Shown: piece by piece, positions 1-12,127 of the stretch | Position numbering within the stretch: position 1 is the first letter of the stretch | Layout: each line of letters opens with the position of its first letter | Assembly (NCBI GenBank): GCA_944990035.1 | Contig: CALYLX010000126.1 | Location: forward strand, 2,728,001-2,792,000 | Direction: 5' to 3' | DNA: 64,000 bases | Origin: Clitopilus passeckerianus | Lineage: Eukaryota > Basidiomycota > Agaricomycetes > Agaricales > Entolomataceae | Notes under the pieces: model-generated | Told to the model about the DNA's origin: nothing | What the model saw: only the letters and a program-made list of their open reading frames with translations | Database searches by the model: none | Made by a program: the position numbers and the translations under genes

Positions 1-2369
1 TGAGCTCGACAGTCTCCACATGTTGATTGAAGACTAGAGGATGTCGGAACGAGAGCCAGACGTATGTAACGATGGCTTTGTGAAGGGACTCCAGCGACCG
101 TAACGCGTCTGAGGCGTATCGAAGGGTGGACGTGTTCTTCATGCTCCATTCCACCCGTTCGAGCTCTTCCATGAATTCCGACCCCTCCACAGCGTCCGTG
201 AAGGAAACGTCCATGGTCTCGTCATGCATCTGAATAAGCTTGGCGACGATGGTCATGGCCGGATCAGAGGCTTTGGGAAGGGGTGCTTGGAGGTAGGAGA
301 GTCGTTGTGCGAGAGTAAGACCAGCGCCATTCTCGTCAATGAATTTGCAGAACCATTTCTGGTTGGTCGTCATGGAAGAGAAGCGGTACATTGGTGGAGG
401 GATAGTGACGTAGCGAGGGGCAGAAAATACGGTCTCTGTACCACTTTGATCTGGTAGGACACTGGCCAGATCATTGGCAAAAGCTGTCATTGGAATAATC
501 CGGGCGGCTTCGAGGGTAGGGACTGTCTTCTCCATAGTTTGCTGGAGGAAACCTAGATCCTTCTTAAGCAGAGTGGTGGCCTGCCCGCCGTTTGAATCTT
601 TTCCATGCAGCCCAAAGCGTCCAGCGCGACCAGCGATTTGCTTGGTCTGGGAGACCGACAAGAATCGCTCATTGTTGCCATCGAATTTGGAGACGGCTTC
701 GAACACGACACGGCGGATTTTTCTGTGCAATAGAATGAGTAATGCCATAGTCGGGGAACGCAGAGTTTGACTCACAGGTTCAAACCCATTCCAATGGCAT
801 CGCTACCGAGAAGAACATCATACCCGCTGTTCGGGTCGTTGAAGAGAGCTGCCTGCTCGCTGCGAGTTTCTGGAGGCAGGCGTCCGTACACCACAGCACA
901 CCGCATCGGGGTCTGAGACTCAATCTTCTGCTTCAGAGCAAAAATGCTCTCGCGGCGGAAGGTGACGATGCAATCTCCTTTCTTGACCTCCCTAAGGTCT
1001 CCATCCAAACTCTCAGTGGCGACTGAGAGAGGAGTCAAGCGTTGATAGCGGTTAACAATGAGCTCGTCGCCGGTTGACTTCAAAATCTCCTGCACCAACG
1101 GAACCGCAGTCTCCTCCCCACACAGATGGACTTCCTTCGCAGGTATGCCCAGAACTGCTCTCGTCCATCCACTTCCTCTATCAGGATCCCCAATCATCTG
1201 AATCTCGTCGATAACAGCAACGTCCATTATCCTGCCGTATGGCAGCATCTCGACGGTACAGCTCAACAAACCAGCACTGGAATCCACGATCTTGTGCTCC
1301 TCTCCGGTCAACATGTTACACGTCCGTGCATGCGCGGGATTGCCAGACTTCTGGATAGCCTTGGCGTTTGGTGGGATGTCAAGAGCGGTATTGGGATCTG
1401 GTTTGGGGGGCTTTGCTAGAACGGGTCCGTCCTCCGCGCCTAAAGGTACAATTTGGCCCAGGTTGAGGCGCTCCCATATCTCGTGTGCTAGCAATCGCAG
1501 TGGGCCCGCATATGCTCCTGTTGGCGAGGCAGCGAGGGCTCGTAGAGCATTATGCGTTTTGCCACTATTGGTAGGGCCGACGTGCATGATGACTTTGCGC
1601 CGCATGCTTCGTGCGAGGGGGAATTCTTCCTCCGGGTGAGAGAAGTCCGCAGCCCGAGTGAGAGCTTCCATATGAGAGATGGTGGAAGGGGATATGGCTT
1701 CGGTGAGCTTTGCTGCATTCTTCGGGTTGGATGCCCATGCAAAGAGGACAGTGGAGTAGATAGAGTCGATGCTATTGGTGAGGCCGTCTTCGGCGAAGTC
1801 TTGACCAAATCGAGAGAGCCCATAGATCTCGAAAGCTTCGGCTGTTGAGAGTTCGCCGGATTGTACCGCTCTCACGAAAGTTTTGACAAGTGGTGAAACA
1901 TCCTTAGCAGGTATTCCGAATGACACGAGACGCGGTGCAAGTCGCTGGGCCTTTGACCAGCCATTGACTTTTTCTTCGAAGAAAGGAATTATATCCTCCT
2001 TCGCGACCCGTTCCACCTTCGGCCCAGCTTCTGGCTTTGTGTGAGGGTTGTTCCAGCGAAAACGGTTGTTGGGCTGACGGTCTGGATACAACTAGCATGA
2101 GCACGCTGCTCTCACCGGGTAAGTCGAGCAAGAGACTGACCTGAGGATCTCCCAAAGCGCCCCCTAGATTCAGAACCACCAAAGAAGCTATCTCTAGGTC
2201 TTTTCGGCTGCGCGTCAGCGTTCTGGTACCGTCTTGGATTGCTACCTGCAGAATCGGAGGAGCGAAACCGCTTGAATGTTGTTGGGCCGATGACGGTTAT
2301 CCATTGATCAGGAGGGCCGGAGAAGCAAGCATGGCGACAGCGCGAGCATGCGGCCGTTCCGCGTAGCAT
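1..2369 (-). CDS. SUV3: ATP-dependent RNA helicase SUV3, mitochondrial (3' end beyond window)
   Basis: DExH-box helicase of the SUV3 family, the helicase partner in mitochondrial RNA degradation. Three exons are read: 2369-2141, 2081-776 and 722 to the left edge, with introns of 59 and 53 nt. The protein shows a Walker A motif GPTNSGKT, a DEIQM Walker B/DExH motif and a QIAGRAGRFG motif VI in exon 3, in the order and spacing of SUV3. The N-terminus (MLRGTAACSRCRHACFSG) is basic and Arg/Ser-rich, as expected of a mitochondrial presequence. About 752 residues are in the window and the stop lies beyond base 1. The start is the first ATG of the open frame and the splice phases join cleanly. Family assignment is sure; the exact mature N-terminus is not. 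Confidence 0.95.
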
Positions 2370-2724
2370 ATTAAGCAGCGCTATTGAAAAGCAATAGCCG
2401 CCGTCGTTGTCTTTGGAGTGCCGGCTGCTGTCCGTGCTGGTGCTGACTCTGTAACGCGACCAAACGGGGAAACTAAATTTCGCGTCCGTTGTGTTTGGTC
2501 TTGCTTGATTCGAACTTCGAAGGCGTTCGCCTTCCTCTTTGGGTCTTCCGCGTCTTGGCTTCTCACCACGACCAGCCGTCAGGTTATCAAGTTTATAAAA
2601 CGATTTTGAGCAAGAAAAATTCGATCAATTTGGCGGAACTACATTCGTACAGACTCGACCTAATATTACAGGGGATTCGGGACCGTGACGAAACTGCTGA
2701 CTAGTTCTGGTTCTCGTTGCTGTT
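2370..2724. other. Intergenic, SUV3 upstream region
   Basis: Between the SUV3 start and the stop of the next minus-strand gene. It must hold the SUV3 promoter and the downstream gene's 3' UTR. Short open frames here are not supported by codon pattern or splice sites. Confidence 0.5.
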
Positions 2725-4072
2725 CTACGCATGTCTGATCCTTTGTAAACTCTCATCCGGGCAAAGAATATCCCGTAACGAAACCGGAGGTTCTGCTTCG
2801 GCCCATTTCTTCTCGTCGAGGGTCAGATACGACAGCGCAATGATGCACCTCAAGAGCCTTGGGTCGGTCCAGTCCAACAACGGGGCGAGAACAACGCCTG
2901 GCAGGCTAGCTATTATGGTGCTCTATCAGCTTGATATAGAAGAGCGATTGACAGAGAGTACCCACTATCGGCATTTGAACGACTTCGATCAGGTCGGTAA
3001 CGGACTGCGAGAAGCACTTTCTGGCCGTTGGTGAACAATGCGACATTGATTCCCAGAGAAACCATTTCTGCGTATATCTAGTTCAAGCAATGAGATGACA
3101 GAGGTGACATCTAAAAAATATGTTCCCACCTGCTGCATGAGCGCGTTCCCAGAATGATTCGACCCAGAAACCCGAAAGAGATCGTCTTGACCCAAGATCT
3201 GCGGAGTGGCCCCGTCCAATATATCCTTGAGGTCCTTGGTAGGATAATCCCAAAATGGCCGGGACTCGATTGAAGCAACCTGGGTGGCGTTCGGATCGTT
3301 AGGATTGAGTTTCTCTATTGTCCGGTGCAAAATCTTGTCCGAGGATAGGGAGCCGTTCGTGTTTCTCGCCCTCATCATGCGGTTGTTCGGCAGACAATCC
3401 ATCCATTGAGGGAGAAAAACTTGTTTCTTCACTTCCTCTGCAGTGAGGTATCCATCCCCGGTGGAATACTGAGAAGGGTCGTCGTCCAGTGACAGGTCCG
3501 GTTCGGGCAGATTGTATGCGGCTAGATTCTCATATCGAAGCTGCAAGACTCATCAATACTGGGCAGCGAACGAAAGGGTATACAGCACTCACCATCAAGC
3601 TGAGATTAACCATTTTCAGAATATGGGAATTAACAGCTTGCTTGATCGAGTCGCCATTCATGAGACCTTGATCCCCGGAACTCAGGCTAAGCCTTTCACG
3701 GATAGGAATGGCTTTGCAAGCATGATCATAGAGGCTCGGAGCTTCTCTTGGGGCATCTGGGCATTGAGAGCAGTGGCGTGGGGGTGTCTTCAGGTCCACA
3801 TTTTCGAAGGTAGGATAGTCAACATAAGCCAGCAAACGATCCCACATTTCCGGGGAGTAGTAGAGGGCCTTCAGGCCGTTCACGGGATCTTGAACAATAG
3901 CCCGTGCTTGGGCGTCTGGTGGGTTCCAAGCACTGCCAGTATCAGGGTAAGGGGATTGAATTTGGAACAGCTCTGGGAGTGGTTGCTGTGGGAGTTGCGA
4001 TCCTAGTCCGCAGAGGTAGGAATACAGAGGCTGAGAGGCATCTTGTATGGCAGTTTCAGGATCGTTCGACAT
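2725..4072 (-). CDS. Orphan protein, about 395 aa, four exons
   Basis: Not recognised with confidence. Four exons join in frame: 4072-3593, 3540-3130, 3077-2966 and 2909-2725, with introns of 52, 52 and 56 nt and good donors (GTGAGT, GTGGGA, GTGGGT). The first ATG giving a compact protein is at 4072; the frame is open to an earlier ATG at 4285. The N-terminal half has a cluster of Cys (RHCSQCPD) and the C-terminal half has alternating hydrophobic segments (GINVALFTNGQKVLLAVR). A phrase RPFWDYPTKDLKDIL and the following layout recall the nuclease-fold-like partner proteins found beside kinase genes in mushrooms, but this is recollection only. It lies directly downstream of a kinase relic on the same strand. 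Confidence 0.55.
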
Positions 4073-4404
4073 TTCTTGGCCGGGAGCCTCAGTCACGGTA
4101 GCAAGGAGAAGAGGCGAAGAAATAGCAAACGACGAAGAAGCTGTTGACCGAGGCAAACAACAACAATTTGAACCAATGGCCTTCTTAGTAACAAAGACTG
4201 CTATTAGACTTCCCAAACTGGTGTAGCAACGAATGTGGGTCCAAATCTGAATCATCGGATCCCGAAGCTGGCCTAAAAGTTTCATTAAGCTCGCACGGAA
4301 AGTATTGATACCTAGTGACTCTATTTGCAGAAATATACAGGTCGGAAAGTAATGCTAAGGAGCCCATTCCCCGGTGAAGTACAGATCTCTTGGGCCGATT
4401 GATC

Positions 4405-5240
4405 TTACTTGGTGTAAACAAGCAGGACGTCCATGGACGTTCATCTCATCTGGTAACCATCTTTCGGAGAGCTCAAAATCCAGAACCCTCCACGAGTGAG
4501 CACAGCCGTGTCTTGGACGCGTACGCTTGCCGTGGTCTGGAAATGGGCGCATAAAATTGTTGTAGCGCATGTCTTGGTGTTCAATCCCAGCATAACTGAG
4601 ATCCTCTACGACCGCACGAATATCCCTAGAATTTACATTAGATGTGCAATAAACGTAGAAAATGGTACTTACTTCAGATCCGTTGCACTATAGTTCTCAA
4701 TATCTAGTGTAGCCTCCATCTGTTCCATCAACAGGGCCGTTATCAACGTATTCTATCGTCGGGAAGCGCAAGGGAATGTGTCCGGCATCGTTTGAGGTCC
4801 TTCCAAGGCGTGAAGCAAACACGATGGCCTCCCGAGTCAAGATCGTTACGAGGAATACAGAACAAACCAAAGCACTTCGGTGATATGATCCCATCAAGTT
4901 TCTCTGGCATGTGCGAGTTGCTCGTAGAACCAAGCCTCACGCACCAGCGCCCGCGCAAATGGTGGTTTCCCAACTTTGATGCACATACGACGAGGAACGT
5001 CCAGTGTTGTCGGTGAGAGTAGGTCCACGGAATACACAGCCCCAGAAGCTCCTTCTGACAGTTTGTTGCCCATTTTGAAGAACAAGTCCGGCCTATCCGG
5101 GTTTGGTTTTCGTGGTGCCCAATTTCGGTCCTACAAGTCCCGACCTTGCTGCTTGGATCCGTTGTCAGTCCTGAGGGCTGCTGGAAATGTATCACAGCGT
5201 CTGAATATACATCCCACGCGATTCTTCCCCAGCCTGGCAA
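4405..5240 (-). pseudogene. Decayed protein kinase-like gene
   Basis: Kinase signatures occur in order but in different frames. A glycine-loop-like NKLSEGASGAVYSV and the VAIK-like CIKVGKP segment lie near 5075-4960. A helix segment ends REAWFYEQLAH near 4915, followed one frame away by a beta-strand segment ISPKCFGLF. A catalytic-loop-like HQDMRYNN and a DFE in place of DFG lie near 4570-4470. At least one shift (near 4905) cannot be explained by an intron, because no GT donor lies between the two frames, and further shifts seem needed around 4850-4750. It is therefore called a relic of the lineage-specific kinases common in mushroom genomes. A sequencing error at a single site would not restore it. 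Confidence 0.6.
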
Positions 5241-5570
5241 TGTCCAGAATCACTATTTGGGATAGGAAGTCGACATCGGCCTAGGTGTCCTTCAATTTGG
5301 TATATAACATGCGCCACAACAGGAACATACAATAGGGGGTTGCTCTTCTGCTTCATCTGTTTCAATGTCGCAGAGGGGTGCATCCTGCTCATTCGAATCC
5401 ATCGTTCCAGAAGGCCAAGAGATGTGCAGCTGAAATTTCAAGTTCGTTTTCCCCACTCAGTGGGAGTTCAAAACTAACTTCTTTGAACTCCCGTTATTTG
5501 TCCTTGCTTGGTTCCAAAGCTCCCGCGGGCCATCTTCCGAGTCCAGCAATCCAGCAAGTCACTTCACGCC

Positions 5571-5944
5571 ATGGCAGCCGTCGCGTCCTCCCGTCTCTCT
5601 GCACTGACAAAACTACGATGCACCATATTCGAAACATCTTATAATCCAAAGAGTCTCCGAACCGGAGCCAAATACCTCCGCGCACGACTGAGGGGACCGT
5701 CGATGATGAACTACTACCCACCAGTTGTCAACGTTGCTGCAATAGCAAGACAATACCCCGAATTGGAGTTGATAGATGAGGACGAGGCTCAGCGCCTGCA
5801 AGATGTTGAGGATAGGAGGAAGAGAGGAAAGGGTGCTCCTAAGAAGGCCAAGAATAAGGGTAAGAGGGCTTCCTTCCTGCCTGGCAGAGAAAGACTAAAA
5901 ATATTTCTGCAGGCGAGAGTCGTCGTACCCAACGCAAACGGTAG
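5571..5944 (+). CDS. RSM27: Mitochondrial small-subunit ribosomal protein mS33 (Rsm27)
   Basis: Protein of 106 residues in two exons, 5571-5859 and 5913-5944, split by a 53-nt intron (GTAAGA donor, TTTCTGCAG acceptor). The start SSRLSALTKLRCTIFETSY followed by GAKYLRARLRGP and NYYPP is the core signature of the mS33/Rsm27 family. The spliced end, GESRRTQRKR, restores the usual basic C-terminus; without splicing the frame would run on into an unrelated tail. The protein acts in the mitochondrial ribosome small subunit. It is convergent with NAA35, whose stop lies 286 bp downstream. Confidence 0.93.
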
Positions 5945-6229
5945 AACTACTACCGGCTCAAAACGTAGAAGCCTACATGACGTATCGGTGGGGCTCGCGA
6001 GTTGCGCCTCGTCGCGGCCAGCACAGGCGTCCTGGACTCGAAGATTGCACACGTCCAGCTACATTAAACCTAATTTGTACTCCATCCCTGCAAAATATAG
6101 AAACTACCAACACATCTCCCTGCCCGCCCTTCTCAGACTATTCTAAAACCGAAACTGGTGTCCGTTTTAGGTTCTTATTAAATTACACCTATTAAATAAA
6201 GCATTCGACCGGTAAATCTATCCAAACAG

Positions 6230-9090
6230 CTACTGTCCCTTCCCGGTCGCACCTGTATACCGCGGAAACCAAGGGTGATACTCTACATCCCACTTCAACC
6301 TCTGCGCATCCCAATCTTCGTCGTCCATACATCTAACCGACGTCGGAATACCCCTCAAGCCTTTGGCTACTTTTACAAGGCCTTCAAGCATCTATTGAAA
6401 GTTTGGTCAATATCCGAGTAGACATACAAAAAAGAGTTAAGGAAACCAACCTTCATCCTATCATCCCCCCACGCGCCCGCCCAACCTCCAACATTTCCAG
6501 CTCGGACGAGTCCAGAAAGCAACATCTCCGCCATATCAACCAACTCGGCAGGAGAAAACGATTCATCCTTCAATTATCCAGCACGTCAGCTTTCCACCAT
6601 GCATGAACGAAGCTGAGAGCAGCCTAGACCTAGACTTACATCCAAAACCTCCTGAACATCCGGCAGCAGCAGCTCCAAATCCGGGTGGCCAACGGGCTCA
6701 ACGAGGATATCGTCGTATTCAGGCATGAATGCCCATTTGTACCGTCTATAGAAGCTCGGTCGCATTTGTGTCCAGTTGAAGGATATGCAGGTCATTGAAA
6801 CCTACGATAGTTGTAGTGTTAGCATCGTGATAGTAGGATTAGAGGTAGAGATAGACTGCATACAGAGAAACACGCCAAGGATAGAGCCTGTAGAGCTGTG
6901 AGTAGCTGGAATTGGAACTGCATCTCTTGGTAAGTTGCTGTACCTGTCGATTGGCAATGAATCGTCAGGGATGGACGGATACAGAGACGACGCAGGATAA
7001 CCCACTTTTCGCCACCAAAGGCATCAAATCATCCAAACAAGCAAGATGCTCGTCCAGAACCTTCACAGCATACCAATACGCAATAGGCCTCTCCTCCTTC
7101 GTGTACAGCTCGAGCTGAAACCCTGAGAATACAATCTCCCGTATTGCAGATAACCGCCAGAGAAGTGCGGCTTTCGGGATATGGATGGCTATGTGATTTC
7201 TGGGTAATGGCTAGGGGAAGTGTTGAGTCGGTGTAAGGTGAATGAACGGAGGAGGAGGAAGTCGTACAGGTCCGTCTAGCTGCATACTAATCTCCGCGAG
7301 GGCGTCGTAGAGCCTATGCCATTCAAGGAGGCTGTTGACCAGGTGCCGTCGCCTCCTGGGTGGGTTCATCCAGTGGCCTCGGATGAAAGGTGTCACGATC
7401 TGGAGGAACGGGGAGAGTTGATGACATTAACAGGCGTTTTCAGAGGAGAACCAGAATGTACCTTAGTGATACTCCTCTCCACCTGCAAAAGAGAGCCGTC
7501 GTTTTCTCCAAGACACATTTTGACCGTTTGAGATATGGTGTCGTAGGTGACACCTAACGTTTCTAAGAAGAAACGCTCGACAAGCCATGGGAAATTGAAT
7601 TTGTTGAGGATGAGGAGGCCATCATAGAAGACGGACTAGCAAACCAGTTAGTCAAGTTCAGTCAAGAACCTGATTGGGCCTACCTGGGCGTAAGACCTCA
7701 AATAGGGCGCTCGCAGCGGGCCATTGGGCATCCAATTTCCAAGGTTCCCGACGAGCTTCAAGAGAATTAACCTCAGCGCCACCTTCGAAGAAGACGTAGC
7801 TTACATCCCAAGTCGACAACGCATGAGCTCCCCCGAGCACACTGAACCCACCCCACGCTTTGAAGAAACCTTCTAGCGCTGTCCACGTCTGCTCCAGAGG
7901 AGGCAGTGGAATGACTCTCAGAGGAATGAACGTCTTGAGCTGTCGGCCGATCCGGGGGTCGAAAGCGAGAAGAGCAGGGGATGATGGCTCGGGCTCTTTG
8001 GATGGATAGGCACGGACAAGCAGGAGCTGGTGTTCGCCGAGTGCGATAAGTTGTTGGAAGGCGGAAGTGTCGAAGATATCGGCGTTGAGAAGTTGGAGAA
8101 AAGCCTGTGATAATGGGTCAGAATTTGAACTGCATAGAGAGAAGGGGGTGATTTGCCTTCCTTAGGCGAATCCTTGCAAGAAGGGCTTCACGCCATGGGT
8201 CTGGAACTGGATTGTGTGAGTTGGGGTCATTATATAGAGGAAACGACATACTTGGCGCTCCGGATAACCAGATTTCAGCTTGTTCGAGCAGAGTGAGGAC
8301 ATGCTTTGTAGGAACGCCCTCAAGCAATGATATATCACATTTATCGCCTTGCCAATCCTCTGCCTAGCTCGATATTAGCTTGAGTTCACGTAAAGCAAGA
8401 AATGGCACTGACGTCGAGCACTCCACCTTTACAGAGTTCTCTCCATGATAGATCGCAGCTTTTGAGCAGTGCCATCACGAATGAACGAAGAACGACTGTG
8501 ATGAGCTCCGGTGGTTTGGAAGGATCATGGTCTGATGCGTTATGGTGGGGGATTAGATCCACATCTAGGTCGTTGAGGTGGTGTATATAGAGCAACGTAA
8601 ATACGGTATGTGAGAGTAGATTTCCGACATGCCATTCCATCTGGGATATTGGTCAGAATAGGGTGAAGATGATCTGAGTGCTTGGCCTGCTAACCTCATA
8701 CGACAGAGCTCTATCCATGATCCAGCATACTTCTTCGGGTAAAAGAGGCGTCCTTGCGTTAAATGGAGGTCGTATATCTTCCTCTGACTCGATTCCACTG
8801 TCTAGACGAGGTTCCCCGATCTTGGATTCAACGCGTCAATTCGAGTTGATCGTGTTCCAGGAGTAACGCTCACCTCGAAGGCGGCCATGGCATCCATGAG
8901 CGACAGTGTTTCTACAAAGAGAAAGCTTCCAGGGTCCATGTCTGTCCTTCATGGATGAAAACTCAGTTTAAGCCTAAACCCTAGCAAGTTGCTCACCAGC
9001 AGCCCCGTCCTTGAAGACGCTTGTCACATCCTGGAAATTGAAGTCTACGCCAGGCAAATATTCCTCGGGAATGTCATCGATCAAAGCCAT
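6230..9090 (-). CDS. NAA35: NatC N-alpha-acetyltransferase auxiliary subunit NAA35 (Mak10)
   Basis: Fifteen exons can be chained: 9090-8997, 8941-8874, 8820-8695, 8640-8413, 8363-8252, 8206-8157, 8104-7805, 7755-7684, 7635-7462, 7399-7268, 7210-7006, 6943-6864, 6801-6640, 6567-6451 and 6391-6230. The protein follows the Mak10 layout: DVTSVFKDGA at the N-terminus, LSLMDAMAAFEIGEPRLDSG (the dimension of the family's EAMSAxExxDPKMDAG block), LSHTVFTLLYIH, a central PLPPLEQTW segment and FSGFQLELYTKEERPIAYWY near the C-terminal third. NAA35 scaffolds the NatC complex that acetylates Met-Leu/Ile/Phe/Trp N-termini. The start at 9090 is the first ATG of the conserved N-terminal frame. One intron (8156-8105) has a GC donor. 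The gene is divergent from the mitochondrial TrpRS gene. Confidence 0.93.
8105..8156 (-). other. GC-AG intron of NAA35
   Basis: The only splice that joins the two conserved NAA35 frames here uses AAG|GCAAAT as donor and CACAG as acceptor. No GT donor gives a workable length: the only one in the stretch leaves about 26 nt. The extended match of the donor to the purine-rich consensus is typical of functional GC donors. Confidence 0.8.
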
Positions 9091-9239
9091 TCCTTGAGCC
9101 TTCCTAGCCTTCAGTACGAGTTGTCGGTGATCCTCGACACGCTCGCCGTTGCCGCCGACCTCGAGCAGCTGCAGTGTAGGCGAGGTTGAAGATAGCAGAC
9201 GGCTGATCCGTGGCTGTGCAAAAATTCCAAACGCCGGCC
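9091..9239. promoter_or_regulatory. Bidirectional promoter of NAA35 and mitochondrial TrpRS
   Basis: The two start codons face apart with 149 bp between them, so both promoters and 5' UTRs must share this stretch. No TATA-like box is obvious. Confidence 0.6.
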
Positions 9240-10649
9240 ATGTTGTCCTCAACGCGATGGCGTCCGAGTCGAGCGCTGCTCAATGAACTCTGCAGTGCGC
9301 GTCGAAAGTTCAGTTGCTCTGGCTCTCAACGGTCTGAAGGGAGGATAATATTCTCTGGAATTCAGCCGACAGGTGTACCTCATGTGCGTATCCAAATTTA
9401 CTGAGTTGAAGTGCAAAGACCTGACTTGTAACGTGCTAGCTAGGCAATTACCTCGGGGCTCTTTCAAATTGGGTCAAACTGCAGAAGAATGCAGGGCCTG
9501 AGGATCAACTTCTGTTCTCGATAGTCGGCTGGCATGCTTTGACTCTGCCGCAGGATCCGAAAGCACTTGCCGTGTCAAGAAGGGAGGGACTGGCAACACT
9601 GTTGGCAATTGGATTGGACCCAAAGAAGTCGATAATCTTCCACCAGGACCATGTAAGTTGCTAACCTTCTTCAGAGGATAACTTCCACTAATCCGTCAAT
9701 AGAACCAATGTCATGTCGAACTCGCCTGGATATTGAATTGCATTACACCTGTCGGCTGGCTTCGGCGAATGACAACTTGGAAGGTGAGCATGATTCTCAC
9801 ATTTCCATTATCTCCATTCCAACATTGAATGTGTTCGTTAGTCACGGCTTGCAGCCTCGCGCAACGCGAACCACGAGTCAGAAGTGGACGAGTCGCTGCT
9901 AAACGCAGGGCTGTTCACCTATCCGGTTCTCCAGGCCGCAGATATCCTTGCTTACAAGTAAGGAGCTCTCCTGTGCTTTCTTCGACCCCCGTTCTCACCG
10001 TTTAACTAGAGCAACTCATGTTCCTGTGGGTGAAGACCAAACCCAACATCTCGAACTAGCCCGTGACCTAGCAGACATGTTCAACCGCACCTTCAAAGGC
10101 TCGGGCTCAAACCCACTCTTCCCTCTTCCCACCCAATTAAACAGTAGGCACATCCGCCCATATATTCTCCCCTCCGAACCTGACTTTCCATCTCCCACAG
10201 CACCTTCCCGCCGAGTCCTCTCGCTCAAAGACCCATCCTCAAAAATGTCCAAATCCGCACCCGACCTCCAATCCCGTATCCTACTCACAGATACCTACCC
10301 ACTCATCAAATCCAAAATCCGCGCAGCAGTCACAGATTCCATTCAAGGCATCACCTACGACCCCATAAACCGACCTGGAACCTCCAACCTCCTCACCATC
10401 CTTGCTGCATGCTCCGACGAGCAAGCCGCGGAGGTTGCGAAGCGGTATGAAGGAAAAGGCCACGGGGCGTTGAAAACTGATGTTACGGAGGCGGTTGAGG
10501 CTATGATTAAAGGTCCGCGGGAGGAATTCGAGAAGCTCAAGAACGAAACTGGGTACTTGGAGCTGGTGGCCCAAGATGGGGCGAGGCGAGCAAAGGAGAA
10601 GTCGGACGTCACCATGCGCGAAGTTAGGAAGAGGCTTGGTTTATATTAG
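9240..10649 (+). CDS. MSW1: Tryptophanyl-tRNA synthetase, mitochondrial type
   Basis: Class I aminoacyl-tRNA synthetase of 397 residues in five exons: 9240-9383, 9440-9652, 9703-9783, 9842-9957 and 10010-10649. The HIGH-type motif appears as FSGIQPTGVPHLGNYLGAL, completed across the first intron, and the KMSKS loop is present as DPSSKMSKS. The VELAWILNC and VLQAADILAYK segments are diagnostic for bacterial/mitochondrial TrpRS rather than the cytosolic enzyme. The first 40 residues are Arg/Ser-rich with few acids, consistent with a mitochondrial presequence. The enzyme charges mitochondrial tRNA-Trp. Convergent with gene A downstream. Confidence 0.95.
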
Positions 10650-10800
10650 ATGGTAGCCGTATAGACGTATAATCACCGTACTTTGGATTAATCACCACTC
10701 CAATGGATATGGATAAACAATACCATGGTTGGGCTACAGGTATGGTACTACAGAACGAACAAGGATGATAAATACGGAGGTAAGAGTTCGATGGAATAAA

Positions 10801-12127
10801 TTAGCGGGGATTGCTGGGCCCAATGGTGGAGAGATAGTCTGGAGGTGGCTGGAGATGGTCCTCGAGGCCAATATTGCCAGAACGCAAATCCTCTATTTGC
10901 CTGTTTAACTGCTCAATTCGGGCATTGATGACGCTTTGGGTGGAAATCTCAGTAGAGGCAGAATTGGTCGAGTGCCTGTCCCCCAGTTTGTCAAGAGCGG
11001 CCTCGCGTTCACGGACTAGTTGTTCCAGTTGGGCTGAAAAGTCAAGAAAAATGAGCAAATTGAAAGGCTTAAACAGCGGAAAACATACCTTTCTCGGACT
11101 GACTCGGACTTTCAGGACCTTCGGCCGCGGCAAATGGTATCAAGGAACCGTTTTCCCCTGGTTCATAGGGGCCGCGTCGACGGCGGCGGAGCAGGACAAA
11201 TACTAACACGGCGATAATAATCATTAAGAGAACAGCACCGCCAACTGCAGCGCCGATAATGGCACCAAGGGGTAACTTGTGCCCAGATGAATCATCTGAG
11301 GCCGTTACTGGTGCACCAGAAGAGGAGGAGGATAAGGTCACCGTGACTGAGATCTGTACGCTCGTCGTTTGGTGCGAGAAGGCTATAGTGGAACCACCGA
11401 CAGTGGCTTTGTTACTGTCGCTTGAGCCGGGATTCGACTGAGACGGAGTGGAGGACGTGGGGTTTGGCTTGGCTTCAGTAGTCGAAGAAGGCGTCAGCGC
11501 CGGACTGTTACTGGTGCTGGTCGGAACCGATTTGCTTTGAGTGGTGGGCAGGGGAGGGGGAGGCGCTGCCGGGGCTGCTGAAATGGAAAAGTAATTGGTT
11601 GCGCCGCACCAGACTCCACGCCTATATAGACAGGTAAGAAAAAATTTGCTTGCAGTCAAAGAGTAGAGCGAATTTACTTTGAGTTACATTGGATGAAATA
11701 ATTGGAACTGAATAGTATAATCAGTTTGAAGGAGAAAACACGGGTGGACACCAGGACGTACCCAGGCTGAACAACAGGCAAATTCGCCGTGACACTTCTC
11801 CATCCAACATCCGCGTTGGAATAAAAAGGGATCGAGTCTGCCTTTCCTGTGTCGTCATTGGAAAGGACCAGATTGATTTGAGAGGGAGCGCCGTCGTACA
11901 CGTCCCACGAAAGGTACGTGCTTTGGCCAGCTACAAGGTTTCCTGACGTCGAACCCTGCCTTGGGTCCTTAAGGTCGACAGTCAAGTCCCAGCCACTTTG
12001 ATATCGGCCCGCATGAGATGAAAGAATGAGGAAGGACAGACTGTTGGGACGTCAGGTGACATTTTAATGTTCAGGATTAACGAACGTACATAGAAAAAAA
12101 GAGTGACAAAATGCTATTCATTAGCAT
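10801..12127 (-). CDS. Gene A: single-pass surface protein with beta-sandwich ectodomain, coiled coil and PPxY tail
   Basis: Five exons are proposed: 12127-12090, 12040-11752, 11707-11688 (20 nt), 11621-11089 and 11033-10801. Splicing in the first intron builds a clean signal peptide (MLMNSILSLFFSILSFLIL). The ectodomain (DLKDPRQGSTSGNLVAGQS, then a WDVYDGAP turn) looks like the Kre9/Knh1-type Ser-Thr-rich anchored domain. A Pro/Ser/Thr stalk follows, then a membrane helix beginning LPLGAIIGAAVGGAVLL and ending in RRRRRG. The cytoplasmic tail has a coiled coil (QLEQLVREREAALDKL) and ends with PPPDYLS, a PPxY motif. It shares the plan and last-intron position (after EK, phase 1) with genes B, C and D, but lies 4.5 kb away in opposite orientation and is clearly more diverged. 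The 20-nt exon is the least certain part. Confidence 0.75.

Noticed and set aside
1126..1848. Plus-strand frames inside SUV3
   Set aside because: They lie antisense to conserved helicase motifs and are shadows of the coding strand.
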